Of a DNA stretch of 64,000 bases, positions 43,354-52,772 are shown in pieces. The DNA lies in assembly GCF_900103585.1 (NCBI RefSeq), contig NZ_FNHV01000007.1, positions 80,338 to 144,337 of the forward strand, read 5' to 3'. Position numbers and translations under genes: made by a program. The stretch comes from Streptomyces sp. cf386 (lineage in GTDB: Bacteria > Actinomycetota > Actinomycetes > Streptomycetales > Streptomycetaceae). Below the pieces are notes generated by a model that saw nothing but the letters and a program-made list of their open reading frames with translations, was not told the DNA's origin and ran no database searches. Every line of letters starts with the position of its first letter. Position 1 is the first letter of the stretch.

Positions 43354-44079
43354 ATGGCCAAGCTCGAACTCCTCCCCGCCGTCGACGTCCGTGACGGCCA
43401 GGCCGTCCGCCTCGTGCACGGCGAGTCCGGCACCGAGACGTCCTACGGCTCCCCGCTGGAGGCCGCCCTGGCGTGGCAGCGCTCCGGCGCCGAGTGGCTG
43501 CACCTGGTCGACCTCGACGCGGCCTTCGGCACCGGCGACAACCGCGAGCTGATCGCCGAGGTCGCGGGCGCGATGGACATCAAGGTGGAGCTGTCCGGCG
43601 GTATCCGCGACGACGCCTCCCTGGCCGCCGCGCTCGCCACCGGCTGCACGCGCGTGAACCTCGGTACGGCCGCCCTGGAGACCCCCGAGTGGGTCGCCAA
43701 GGTCATCGCCGAGCACGGCGACAAGATCGCGGTGGGCCTGGACGTACGAGGCACCACGCTCCGCGGTCGCGGCTGGACCCGGGACGGCGGCGACCTCTAC
43801 GAGACGCTGGAGCGCCTCAACAGCGAGGGCTGCGCCCGCTACGTCGTCACCGACATCGCCAAGGACGGCACGCTCCAGGGCCCGAACCTGGAGCTGCTGA
43901 AGAACGTCTGCGCGGCGACGGACCGCCCGGTCGTCGCCTCCGGCGGCGTGTCGTCGCTGGACGACCTGCGGGCCATCGCCGATCTGGTGCCCCTCGGTGT
44001 CGAGGGCTCCATCGTCGGCAAGGCCCTGTACGCGAAGGCGTTCACCCTGGAAGAGGCCTTGGAGGCGGTAGCCGAGTGA
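43354..44079 (+). CDS. priA: Phosphoribosyl isomerase A, bifunctional HisA/TrpF (PriA)
   Basis: A (beta/alpha)8-barrel of 241 residues. In Streptomyces and mycobacteria PriA catalyses both the HisA step of histidine and the TrpF step of tryptophan synthesis. Asp11 in LLPAVDVRDG and a second catalytic aspartate in VGLDVRGTTLRGRGW near residue 130 are present, with phosphate-binding SGGIRDD and ASGGVSSLDDL. The absence of trpF in the trp gene region of this window fits the dual role. The ATG follows the hisH stop by 4 bases, with GTAGAGAC ahead, and the stop overlaps the next gene (GTGA). Confidence 0.93.
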   Translation: MAKLELLPAVDVRDGQAVRLVHGESGTETSYGSPLEAALAWQRSGAEWLHLVDLDAAFGTGDNRELIAEVAGAMDIKVELSGGIRDDASLAAALATGCTRVNLGTAALETPEWVAKVIAEHGDKIAVGLDVRGTTLRGRGWTRDGGDLYETLERLNSEGCARYVVTDIAKDGTLQGPNLELLKNVCAATDRPVVASGGVSSLDDLRAIADLVPLGVEGSIVGKALYAKAFTLEEALEAVAE

Positions 44080-44474
44080 GCGACGTACGACGCGTCACGA
44101 CAGGCGCTCCCTGGGAAGACGCCTTCGGCTACTCCCGGGCGGTCGAACTGCCGAACGGCCTCGTGCTGGTCTCCGGCTGCACGTCCATAGTGGACGGTCA
44201 GATCGCCGGAGGCGGTCCGTACGAGCAGACGGTCAACGCCTTCAACGTCGCGTTCGCGGCGTTGGAGCAGTTGCGCCTCGGCCGCGACGATGTCGTACGT
44301 ACGCGCATGTACATCACTCATGCCCGGGACGTGGACGAGGTCGGACGCGCTCACAAGGACCTGTTCGACTCCGTCCGGCCCGCCACATCCATGATCATCG
44401 TCTCCGGCTTCGTGGACCCCAGCCTGGTCGTCGAGGTCGAGGTGGAGGCGTACCGAGAGGCACCCGAGTCATGA
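44076..44474 (+). CDS. RidA/YjgF-family protein within the his operon
   Basis: A 132-residue Rid-superfamily protein. The family pattern is clear: LVLVSGCTSIVDGQIAGGG, YEQTVNAFNVAFAALEQLRLGRDDVVRTRMYITHARD and SMIIVSGFVDPSLVVEVEVEAYR. The arginine that binds the substrate carboxylate in archetypal RidA should lie in the stretch before the last strand, but RPATSMIIVSG lacks it at the expected place, so 2-aminoacrylate deaminase activity is doubtful. Start and stop overlap priA and hisF (GTGA and ATGA). A role in the histidine pathway is suggested by context only. Confidence 0.88.
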   Translation: MSDVRRVTTGAPWEDAFGYSRAVELPNGLVLVSGCTSIVDGQIAGGGPYEQTVNAFNVAFAALEQLRLGRDDVVRTRMYITHARDVDEVGRAHKDLFDSVRPATSMIIVSGFVDPSLVVEVEVEAYREAPES

Positions 44475-45226
44475 CCCTGGCCGTACGAGTCATCCCCTGC
44501 CTGGACGTCGACAACGGCCGGGTCGTCAAGGGCGTCAACTTCCAGAACCTGCGCGACGCGGGCGACCCCGTCGAGATGGCGAAGGTGTACGACGCCGAGG
44601 GCGCCGACGAGCTGACGTTCCTGGACATCACCGCCTCGTCGGGCAACCGCGAGACGACGTACGACGTGGTGCGCCGCACCGCCGAGCAGGTGTTCATCCC
44701 GCTGACGGTCGGCGGCGGTGTCCGCACGGCCGAGGACGTGGACAAGCTGCTGCGCGCGGGCGCCGACAAGGTGGGCGTCAACACCGCCGCCATCGCCCGC
44801 CCCGACCTGATCCGCGAGATCGCCGAGCGGTTCGGGCGGCAGGTGCTCGTGCTGTCGGTGGACGCGCGGCGCACGGCGGGCGGGTCCTTCGAGGTGACCA
44901 CGCACGGCGGTCGCAAGGGCACCGGCATCGACGCCGTCGAGTGGGCGCACCGCGCCGCCGAGCTGGGCGCGGGCGAGATCCTGCTCAACTCGATGGACGC
45001 GGACGGCACGAAGGACGGCTACGACCTGGAGATGATCCAGGCCGTGCGCAAGCACGTGACGGTTCCGGTGATCGCGTCCGGCGGTGCCGGCAAGCTCGCC
45101 GACTTCGCGCCGGCCGTCGGGGCGGGGGCGGACGCGGTGCTCGCCGCGTCGGTGTTCCACTTCGGGGATCTGCGGATCGGCGAGGTGAAGGACGCGTTGC
45201 GGGGAGCCGGGCACCCCGTCCGTTGA
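44471..45226 (+). CDS. hisF: Imidazole glycerol phosphate synthase cyclase subunit HisF
   Basis: A (beta/alpha)8-barrel cyclase of 251 residues that joins ammonia from HisH to PRFAR, giving imidazole glycerol phosphate and AICAR. The catalytic aspartates are in VIPCLDVDNGRVVKGVNF near residue 11 and LLNSMDADGTKDGYD. Phosphate-binding segments LTVGGGVRTAED and ASGGAGKLADF are present. The ATG overlaps the preceding stop, and the gene ends at a terminator, closing the main his operon. hisG, hisE and hisN-type genes are not in the window. Confidence 0.97.
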   Translation: MTLAVRVIPCLDVDNGRVVKGVNFQNLRDAGDPVEMAKVYDAEGADELTFLDITASSGNRETTYDVVRRTAEQVFIPLTVGGGVRTAEDVDKLLRAGADKVGVNTAAIARPDLIREIAERFGRQVLVLSVDARRTAGGSFEVTTHGGRKGTGIDAVEWAHRAAELGAGEILLNSMDADGTKDGYDLEMIQAVRKHVTVPVIASGGAGKLADFAPAVGAGADAVLAASVFHFGDLRIGEVKDALRGAGHPVR

Positions 45227-45237
45227 CACTGGGCTGA

Positions 45238-45269
45238 GCCCCGGTCGCCCTGGAGGCGGCCGGGGCTTT
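45238..45269 (+). terminator. Terminator after hisF
   Basis: A 12-base-pair stem with one G-T pair (45238-45249 with 45255-45266), a five-base loop and a TTT end, 11 bases after the hisF stop. Confidence 0.82.
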
Positions 45270-45294
45270 CTCATGGAGAGACGCGAAAGAGAAG

Positions 45295-45316
45295 TTGCGC
45301 AAAATCTGTTGTGCAA
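45295..45316. promoter_or_regulatory. Candidate operator of the winged-helix regulator
   Basis: An imperfect palindrome, TTGCGCA at 45295-45301 and TGTGCAA at 45310-45316, separated by 8 bases, inside an AT-rich patch 28 bases before the regulator's ATG. It fits autoregulation by the adjacent ArsR-like protein. Confidence 0.5.
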
Positions 45317-45343
45317 TTTTTCTTTCGTATCTACGGTGAGGGC

Positions 45344-45934
45344 ATGACAGGCAAGGAAAGAGACCGCCGGATCACGGACCTGGGCACCCTCAAGGCGCTC
45401 GCCCATCCGCTGCGGATGAACCTTCTCCGCGGGCTGACGATCGCCCGGGTCGCCACCGCCTCACAGCTCGCCGAGCAGGTCGACGAGGCGGTCTCCCTGG
45501 TCAGCTACCACCTGCGCAAGCTCGCCGAGCACGGGCTCATCGAGGAGGCCGAGCCGCAGAGCGCGGACGGTCGTGAGCGCTGGTGGCGGCCCGCCTCGGA
45601 CGGCGTGCGCATCCGCGAGGAGGACTTCCGCGACGCCCCCGAGAAGGCGGCCGCGCACACGGCGGCGAGCCGGCTCTTCGCCGAACAGCGCACCGAGATG
45701 TACCGGCGCTGGCTCGACCAGCGCGCCCACTGGGGCCCCGAGTGGAACCGGGCCGCCGAGTCCTCCGAGTCCCACCTGCGCCTCACTGCGGACGAACTGA
45801 CCGAGCTGAACAAAGAGTTGCTGGCCCTCCTGCGCCGGTACGACGCGCAGGGACAGGCCGCTGAGGCCGCCGGCGACATCGAGGGCCGCGAGAGCGTCGC
45901 GGTGCACACGTACGCCTTCCCGTTCCGGACCTGA
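45344..45934 (+). CDS. ArsR/helix-turn-helix family transcriptional regulator
   Basis: A 196-residue DNA-binding protein. The winged helix (about residues 10-85) has LGTLKALAHPLRMNLLRGL, ASQLAEQVDEAVSLVSYHLRKLAEHGLIEEA and a wing with GRERWWRP. The C-terminal half is helical and acidic, with no metal-binding cysteines, so this is a metal-independent member. The ATG at 45344 has GGTGAGGG upstream; a frame from 45311 lies inside the operator. The MFS gene starts 10 bases after it, so regulator and pump form a unit. Confidence 0.88.
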   Translation: MTGKERDRRITDLGTLKALAHPLRMNLLRGLTIARVATASQLAEQVDEAVSLVSYHLRKLAEHGLIEEAEPQSADGRERWWRPASDGVRIREEDFRDAPEKAAAHTAASRLFAEQRTEMYRRWLDQRAHWGPEWNRAAESSESHLRLTADELTELNKELLALLRRYDAQGQAAEAAGDIEGRESVAVHTYAFPFRT

Positions 45935-45944
45935 GAGGACCGAC

Positions 45945-47195
45945 GTGCCGTCGACGCAGACCGGCTCCGTGCCCACCGCCGTGGCGGAGCGCGCCGCCCA
46001 CCGTGACCCCAACGTGCTGCGCTGGCTCGGGGCCTACGCCTCGTCGGCCGTTGGCGACAACGTGTACTACCTCGCCCTGTCCTGGACCGCCGTCCAGGCC
46101 GGAACGCCCGCCCAGGCGGGTCTGGTGACGGCGCTCAGCGCGGTACCGCGGGCCGTGCTGATGTTGGTCGGGGGAGTCGTCGCCGACCGCTTCGGCCCGC
46201 GCAGGGTGCTGATCGGCAGCGACGCGGTGCGGTGCGCGGCGGTCCTCGCGGTCGCCGGACTGCTGCTCGTGGGCCGCCCGGGCCTGTGGCCGCTGGCCGC
46301 GCTGGCCCTGCTCTTCGGGGCCGTCGACGCCGTCATGATGCCCGCCCTGGGCGCGCTGCCGAGCCGGATCACCGGGCGCGGACAGCTCGCCCGGGTGCAT
46401 GGTATGCGCGGACTCGCCGTCCGGCTGGCCAACGTCGTCGGGGCCCCGCTCGGCGGCCTCGGCGTCGCCCTCGGGGGCACCGCGGCGGCGTTCGGTCTGG
46501 CCGGGCTGCTGTTCGCGGCCTCCCTGCCGCTCCTGATCGCCCTGCGGGTGGGACGGCAGCCCGCGGACGACACACGCGCGCGTGGCAGCGCCTGGAGCGA
46601 TCTGACCGGCGGCCTGCGCTACATACGCGGCCACCGCGTCCTGCTGCCGCTGATCGTCGTCATCGCGCTCAGCGACCTCGGTTTCGTCGGCCCGCTCAAC
46701 GTCGGCCTGGCCCTGCTCGCCGACGAACGCGGCTGGGGCGCCGGGGGCGTCGGATGGGTGCTCGCCGGGTTCGGCACGGGCGCGGGAGCTGCCTCGCTGC
46801 TGCTCACCGCCCGGGGCCACGTCCCGCGCGCGGGACTCGTGCTGTCCGTGTCCGGCGTGACCAGCGCGGTCGCGATCGGTGCCCTGGCCTTCGTGCCGCA
46901 CCTCGCGGTCGCCGCTGCCGTGGCCCTGTCCATCGGGCTCATCTCCGGGCTGAACGGCGTCCTGTGCGGGGCGCTCCTGCAGGCCGAGTCCGACCGGGCC
47001 TACGTCGGCCGGGTCACGTCCGTGTCGACGTTCTTCAGCCTCGGTGTCGCCCCGCTCACCTTCCCCCTGACCGGCGCCGCGATCGGCCTGTGGGGCACCG
47101 GCCCCGTCTTCGTCGCCAGCGCGGCCGTCTGCGGGCTCGCCGGAGTGGTCGGCCTGTGCGCACGGAATCTGCGCCGGGCCGAACTGCCCCGCTGA
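45945..47195 (+). CDS. Major facilitator superfamily transporter
   Basis: A 416-residue transporter with about 12 hydrophobic spans after a 25-residue cytoplasmic N-terminus. The loop between spans 2 and 3 carries the MFS motif A-like GGVVADRFGPRRVLI. Other features are the R-rich loop after the sixth span and ALSIGLISGLNGVLCGALLQAES in the second half. It looks like the drug/efflux (MFS_3, enterobactin exporter-like) type. It is coupled to the upstream ArsR-like regulator, which probably controls it. The substrate is unknown. It stands between hisF and hisI, splitting the his genes. Confidence 0.88.
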   Translation: MPSTQTGSVPTAVAERAAHRDPNVLRWLGAYASSAVGDNVYYLALSWTAVQAGTPAQAGLVTALSAVPRAVLMLVGGVVADRFGPRRVLIGSDAVRCAAVLAVAGLLLVGRPGLWPLAALALLFGAVDAVMMPALGALPSRITGRGQLARVHGMRGLAVRLANVVGAPLGGLGVALGGTAAAFGLAGLLFAASLPLLIALRVGRQPADDTRARGSAWSDLTGGLRYIRGHRVLLPLIVVIALSDLGFVGPLNVGLALLADERGWGAGGVGWVLAGFGTGAGAASLLLTARGHVPRAGLVLSVSGVTSAVAIGALAFVPHLAVAAAVALSIGLISGLNGVLCGALLQAESDRAYVGRVTSVSTFFSLGVAPLTFPLTGAAIGLWGTGPVFVASAAVCGLAGVVGLCARNLRRAELPR

Positions 47196-47217
47196 GCCCC
47201 AGGTTGCCGGCCGATCC

Positions 47218-47853
47218 TCAGATCCCGAGCTGCTTCCCCTCGTGCAGCTTGGCGATCGCGTCCTTCTCGCCGTCCAGCTCGACCTTGGCGGCGCTCTGCC
47301 GGCCGTAGGCGAACAGCAGCAGCTCCGAGGGCTCGCCGGTCACCGTGACGACCGGCGTGCCCCGGTGGGCGACCGCCGTCTGGCCGTCGGGGCGGCGCAG
47401 CACCAGACCCGTCGGGGCGCTGCGGCCCACCAGACGCGCGGAGCGCTCCAGACGGGACCACAGGGCGTCCTGGAAGACCGGGTCGAGTTCGCGCGTCGTC
47501 CAGTCCGGCTGGGCACGGCGGACGTCCTCGGTGTGGACGTAGAACTCGATCGTGTTCGACGCCTCGTCGATCTGCTTGAGCTGGAAGGGCGAGAAACGCG
47601 GCGGGCCGGTGCGGATGAGCTGGATCAGCTCCTCGTACGGCTTCGCCGCGAACTCCTCCATCGCCTTGTCCAGCCGCGAGGAGAGCTGCTTCACCAGCAG
47701 GCCGGCGGCAGCGTCGGGGCGACGCTCGCGCACCACCACGTGCGCGGCGAGATCACGGGTCTGCCAGCCCTCGCAGAGGGTGGGGGCGTCGGGGCCCTCG
47801 GCCTCCAAGAGGTCGGCGAGGAGAAGTCGTTCACGCTGGGCGAAGGTCGACAT
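47218..47853 (-). CDS. TIGR03085-family protein (DinB/MDMPI-like fold)
   Basis: A 211-residue actinobacterial protein of the DinB/maleylpyruvate isomerase-like group. The N-terminal four-helix region has ERLLLADLLEAEGPDAPTLCEGWQTRDLAAHVVVRERRPDA with the histidine of the metal site, then NTIEFYVHTEDVRRAQPDW with more ligands. The C-terminal domain ends in GEPSELLLFAYGRQSAAKVEL, a family hallmark. Members may use mycothiol, but no substrate is known. It is divergent from hisI across a 141-base gap. Confidence 0.82.
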   Translation of the reverse strand: MSTFAQRERLLLADLLEAEGPDAPTLCEGWQTRDLAAHVVVRERRPDAAAGLLVKQLSSRLDKAMEEFAAKPYEELIQLIRTGPPRFSPFQLKQIDEASNTIEFYVHTEDVRRAQPDWTTRELDPVFQDALWSRLERSARLVGRSAPTGLVLRRPDGQTAVAHRGTPVVTVTGEPSELLLFAYGRQSAAKVELDGEKDAIAKLHEGKQLGI

Positions 47854-47994
47854 GGAGTCAGCCTACGACCACCCCTCGGGTCCGCCCACCCGTCACCCGA
47901 CCACCACCCCTCAACGAGGTGCCGGCGCGCCGCCCCTATCCATCCAGTGGACACCGGCCCGTCACTGTCAGTGGCAGGCGGCACAATGGCATGC

Positions 47995-48393
47995 ATGACC
48001 ACCAGCACGCCCCGTCAGCCCAGCCGGCTGGACCCCGAGGTCGCCGCGCGCCTCAAGCGCAGCGCGGACGGACTCCTGCCCGCCATCGCCCAGCAGTACG
48101 ACACCGGAGAGGTGCTGATGCTCGGCTGGATGGACGACGAGGCGCTGCATCGCACGCTCACCACCGGCCGCTGCACCTACTGGTCGCGCAGCCGCCGGGA
48201 GTACTGGGTCAAGGGCGACACCTCCGGCCACTTCCAGTGGGTCAAGTCCGTCGCCCTCGACTGCGACGCCGACACCCTGCTCGTCAAGGTCGACCAGGTC
48301 GGCGCCGCCTGCCACACGGGCGCGCGCACCTGCTTCGACGAGGATGTGCTGCTCAAGGACGCCGATTCCGGCGTACCGGCAGTGGATCAGTAA
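47995..48393 (+). CDS. hisI: Phosphoribosyl-AMP cyclohydrolase HisI
   Basis: Zinc/magnesium enzyme of 132 residues for the third step of histidine synthesis. Conserved parts are GEVLMLGWMDDEAL, GRCTYWSRSRREYWVKG, the metal motif SVALDCDADTLLVKV and the zinc cysteines in AACHTGARTC. It lacks the HisE pyrophosphohydrolase domain, so HisE is separate. The ATG at 47995 is used; an ATG three codons earlier (MACMTT) is also possible. It lies 11 bases before trpE, so a his gene and a trp gene share a transcript. Confidence 0.95.
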   Translation: MTTSTPRQPSRLDPEVAARLKRSADGLLPAIAQQYDTGEVLMLGWMDDEALHRTLTTGRCTYWSRSRREYWVKGDTSGHFQWVKSVALDCDADTLLVKVDQVGAACHTGARTCFDEDVLLKDADSGVPAVDQ

Positions 48394-48404
48394 GGTCAGC
48401 CGCC

Positions 48405-49892
<1,488 letters not shown>

Positions 49893-49994
49893 CCGCCGGG
49901 TACCGGTTCAAATGCCCCGGGGTGAACCCGGGTGGCCCCTATCACCCCAACCCCGGGTGACTGTTCGCTCGGGGTTCGGGTGATAGTGGAGTAC

Positions 49995-50627
49995 GTGACT
50001 GCTGTTCCTCACCCCCGTTCCGAAGCCCCCGGTTCCGCCCGGGCCGGCCGTATGAGCCTCGCCATCGCCCTGCTGTGCGGTGCCCTCGGCGCGGCCGTCG
50101 CGCTGCTCTCGACCCGGCAGCACTGGTCGGAGGGCACCGTGACGGTGGCCGGCGGCCCGTTCCCGTTGATCGCCAAGGGCAGCGACGTCACGGGCGTCCC
50201 CGCGGCCCTGGCGATAGTGGGGCTCGCCGCCCTCGTCGCCGTCTTCGCCGTCCGCCGGGCCGGCCGCTTCATGGTCGCCGCCCTGCTCGCGCTCTCCGGC
50301 GCCGGCACCGTCGCGGCGGCCCTGCTCGGCGCCTCCGACAGTTCCGCGCTCGACGAGAAGGCCGCGCAGGCCTCCGGCGACACCTCGGCCACCGTCCAGG
50401 CCCTCACCCACACCGCCTGGCCGTACGTCGCGGCCGTCGGCGGCGTCCTGATCCTGCTCGCCGGACTCCTGGCCCTGCGCTACGGCCGCCTGTGGCCCGG
50501 CATGTCCGGCCGCTACGAGCGCGGCGGCGCACCCCGCCAGCGCCGCAAGGCCCCGGCCACCGACCCCGACCGGCCCGAGGAACTCTGGAAGGCCCTGGAC
50601 CGCGGCGAGGACCCGACCGGGGCGTAG
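49995..50627 (+). CDS. Trp-region membrane protein, TIGR02234 family
   Basis: A 210-residue membrane protein of the family found with tryptophan genes in actinobacteria. Four hydrophobic spans are at about 20-38, 68-85, 94-112 and 145-165. The conserved extracellular segment LSTRQHWSEGTVTVAGG follows the first span. The C-terminus is basic and Pro-rich (RRKAPATDPDRPEELWKALD). The GTG at 49995 is chosen as start; the longer frame from 49932 is not supported by a ribosome site. Transport or sensing related to tryptophan has been proposed for the family from its position only. Confidence 0.85.
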   Translation: MTAVPHPRSEAPGSARAGRMSLAIALLCGALGAAVALLSTRQHWSEGTVTVAGGPFPLIAKGSDVTGVPAALAIVGLAALVAVFAVRRAGRFMVAALLALSGAGTVAAALLGASDSSALDEKAAQASGDTSATVQALTHTAWPYVAAVGGVLILLAGLLALRYGRLWPGMSGRYERGGAPRQRRKAPATDPDRPEELWKALDRGEDPTGA

Positions 50628-50742
50628 CCCGGGCCGCCGCGTCGTGACCCCCCGATCACCGCACGCGCACGCGTGCGGGACAATGACAGCGAGCGACCGG
50701 CTCACCCACGTACAACACGTACACAGCAACGAGGAGCAAGCA

Positions 50743-50994
50743 ATGGCGGGCAGCAGCCACGGTCACACCCCGGCCGCCTGGACCGGTGTCACGATCGCCT
50801 TCATCGGTTTCTGCGTCTCGGGCGCCTTCATGGTGATGGCCCAGCCCGCGGGCTTCTGGGTCGGCCTGGCCGTCGTGGTCCTCGGCGGCGTCGTCGGCTG
50901 GATCATGAGCTCGATGGGCATGGGCCAGCCCAAGGACGCTCACAAGGCGCTGCTCATGTCGCAGGAGGCCGAGACGGCGAGCGCCAAGGGCTGA
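50743..50994 (+). CDS. HGxxPAAW-family small membrane protein
   Basis: An 83-residue protein with two hydrophobic spans (about 14-33 and 36-57). The N-terminus GSSHGHTPAAWTGV carries the motif that names the family, and IMSSMGMGQPKDAHK follows the second span. GAGGAG lies about 7 bases before the ATG. It is one of three small membrane genes between trpE and trpC in Streptomyces. Its function is not known. Confidence 0.85.
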   Translation: MAGSSHGHTPAAWTGVTIAFIGFCVSGAFMVMAQPAGFWVGLAVVVLGGVVGWIMSSMGMGQPKDAHKALLMSQEAETASAKG

Positions 50995-51073
50995 GACCCG
51001 TACGACTTCGCTGAGGGGCGACCCGGCGCCGATGGGTGCCAGGGGACGCCCCTCACGCGTGTGCGGGGGCACA

Positions 51074-51529
51074 ATGCATGACGTGAACGCCGACAGCCCC
51101 GACAGCCCGAAGGTGCCCCGGCCCGGCGCCGACACGGTGGTGCGCCGACTGGCCGTACCGGCGGGGGTGCTCGCGGCCGTCGCCGGGGCCTTCGCATACG
51201 TGGGAGCCGTGGACCCGAACGAACCCGGCCACTACCCCGCCTGTCCACTCCTCCAGGTCACCGGGCTCTACTGCCCCGGCTGCGGCGGCCTGCGCAGCGC
51301 GCATGCCGTCGTCCACGGGGACTTCGCGGCGGCGCTCCAGGACAACGCGATCGCTGTCGTCGGCTACGCGCTCTTCGCCGTGGTGTGGACCGTCTGGGTG
51401 GTCCGGGCGGCGCGCGGGCGACCGCTCGCGCTCGATCTCTCGCCGGCGCGTCTGTGGGCGGTGGGGGCGTTGCTGCTGGTCTTCACCGTTGTCCGGAACC
51501 TGCCGTTCGGTGGCTGGCTGCATCCTTGA
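51074..51529 (+). CDS. DUF2752 membrane protein
   Basis: A 151-residue protein with three hydrophobic spans (about 25-45, 90-110 and 122-140). The family core CPLLQVTGLYCPGCGGLRSAHAVVHGD carries three cysteines, two in a CPGC arrangement that could bind metal or form a disulfide. The ATG has GGGGGC upstream. It lies 79 bases after the HGxxPAAW gene and 136 before trpC. No activity is known for the family to my knowledge. Confidence 0.85.
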   Translation: MHDVNADSPDSPKVPRPGADTVVRRLAVPAGVLAAVAGAFAYVGAVDPNEPGHYPACPLLQVTGLYCPGCGGLRSAHAVVHGDFAAALQDNAIAVVGYALFAVVWTVWVVRAARGRPLALDLSPARLWAVGALLLVFTVVRNLPFGGWLHP

Positions 51530-51665
51530 TCAACTGGGGAACGTCCAGGTAGTGGGACCGGCGTCAACCGGATGTGAGGCCTACGCCCTCCTCCGGATAC
51601 CATCGCAGTGACCATAGGTTTTCGTACCGCTTTCATAACCAACCGTCTGGAAGGGGGCCGCTCGC

Positions 51666-52475
51666 GTGAGTGTGCTCGACGAGATCATCGACGGAGTCCG
51701 TGCCGACCTCGCGGAGCGGCAGGCGCGCGTCAGCCTCGACGAGCTCAAGGAGCGCGCGGCGAAGGCTCCGGCTGCCAAGGACGGGGTCGCCGCCCTCAGG
51801 GGCGAAGGCGTCAAGGTCATCTGCGAGGTCAAGCGCTCCAGCCCCTCCAAGGGCGCGCTGGCCGCGATCGCCGACCCGGCCGGGCTCGCCGCGGACTACG
51901 AGGCGGGCGGCGCGGCCGTCATCTCCGTCCTCACCGAACAGCGCCGATTCGGCGGCTCGCTGGCCGACCTGGAGGCGGTCCGCGCGCGCGTGGACATCCC
52001 GGTCCTGCGCAAGGACTTCATCGTCACGTCGTACCAGCTCTGGGAGGCCCGCGCGTACGGCGCCGACCTCGTGCTGCTGATCGTCGCGGCCCTCGACCAG
52101 CCCGCGCTGGAGTCCCTCATCGAGCGCGCGGTGTCCATCGGCCTGACCCCCCTGGTCGAGGTGCACGACGAGGACGAGGTCGAGCGTGCCGTGGACGCGG
52201 GCGCCAAGGTCATCGGCGTCAACGCCCGCAACCTCAAGACCCTCGAGGTCGACCGCGGCACCTTCGAGCGCGTCGCCCCCGAGATCCCCGACCACATCGT
52301 CAAGATCGCCGAGTCCGGCGTCCGCGGCCCCCACGACCTCATCGCCTACGCCAACGCCGGCGCCGACGCGGTCCTGGTCGGCGAGTCCCTGGTGACGGGG
52401 AAGGACCCGAAGGCGGCGGTCTCCGACCTGGTCGCGGCCGGCGAGCACCCCGCATTGCGGCACGGCCGCAGCTGA
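51666..52475 (+). CDS. trpC: Indole-3-glycerol-phosphate synthase TrpC
   Basis: A (beta/alpha)8-barrel of 269 residues that closes the indole ring. Family residues are CEVKRSSPSKGALA (catalytic lysine), ISVLTEQRRFGGSLADLEAVR, PVLRKDFIVTSYQLWEARAYGAD (catalytic lysine), VIGVNARNLKTLEVD and IAESGVRGPHD. The GTG start has GGAAGGGGG about 10 bases upstream. It is separate from TrpF, whose step is expected to be done by PriA. The 136 bases upstream contain no obvious attenuator. trpM follows after 21 bases. Confidence 0.97.
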   Translation: MSVLDEIIDGVRADLAERQARVSLDELKERAAKAPAAKDGVAALRGEGVKVICEVKRSSPSKGALAAIADPAGLAADYEAGGAAVISVLTEQRRFGGSLADLEAVRARVDIPVLRKDFIVTSYQLWEARAYGADLVLLIVAALDQPALESLIERAVSIGLTPLVEVHDEDEVERAVDAGAKVIGVNARNLKTLEVDRGTFERVAPEIPDHIVKIAESGVRGPHDLIAYANAGADAVLVGESLVTGKDPKAAVSDLVAAGEHPALRHGRS

Positions 52476-52496
52476 TCACCCGATAGAGTTGCCCCG

Positions 52497-52664
52497 ATGA
52501 CGCTCACGACGACGACCACGGACAGGTACGCCCGCCTCGCGCGCGGCTGCCGCCCCCGTGGCTGCCGCGCGCCCGCACGCAGGGTGCACGGCCGTCGAGT
52601 GCGATACGTCATCGGTGACGAACCCGGACAGGTCAACGGCCGTCGATGGCAGCGCGCCCCTTAG
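52497..52664 (+). CDS. trpM: TrpM, small basic tryptophan-operon protein
   Basis: A 55-residue, Arg-rich protein opening MTLTTTTTDRYARLARGCRP and containing CRAPARRVHGRRVRYVIGDE and GQVNGRRWQRAP at the end. It matches TrpM (TrpX) found between trpC and trpB in Streptomyces, reported to influence tryptophan synthesis and differentiation. The last codons and stop fall inside a palindromic Streptomyces repeat (GCGCCCC TTA GGGGCGC), so the C-terminus here may be shortened or replaced relative to other species. The gene is too short for standard callers. No strong ribosome site is visible, only GATAGAG upstream. Confidence 0.8.
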   Translation: MTLTTTTTDRYARLARGCRPRGCRAPARRVHGRRVRYVIGDEPGQVNGRRWQRAP

Positions 52665-52715
52665 GGGCGCGGGGAACTGCGCGAGCAACCACACACGGCC
52701 CGCAGCCAAGCGATT
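52651..52715. repeat. Streptomyces interspersed palindromic repeat overlapping the trpM end
   Basis: The palindrome GCGCCCC TTA GGGGCGC is followed by GGGGAACTGCGCGAGCAAC and a CGGCCCGCAG block, the layout of a repeat present many times in Streptomyces intergenic DNA. It begins inside trpM and fills most of the gap to trpB. Confidence 0.78.
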
Positions 52716-52772
52716 ACCCCCCGCCCCACGGCGAATAGTGTCTTTTTCACGCACTCACCGTGAGGTATCCGC

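Noticed and set aside
51530..51665. Tryptophan attenuator or leader peptide ahead of trpC
   Set aside because: No short frame with adjacent Trp codons and no alternative hairpins followed by a T-run could be seen.
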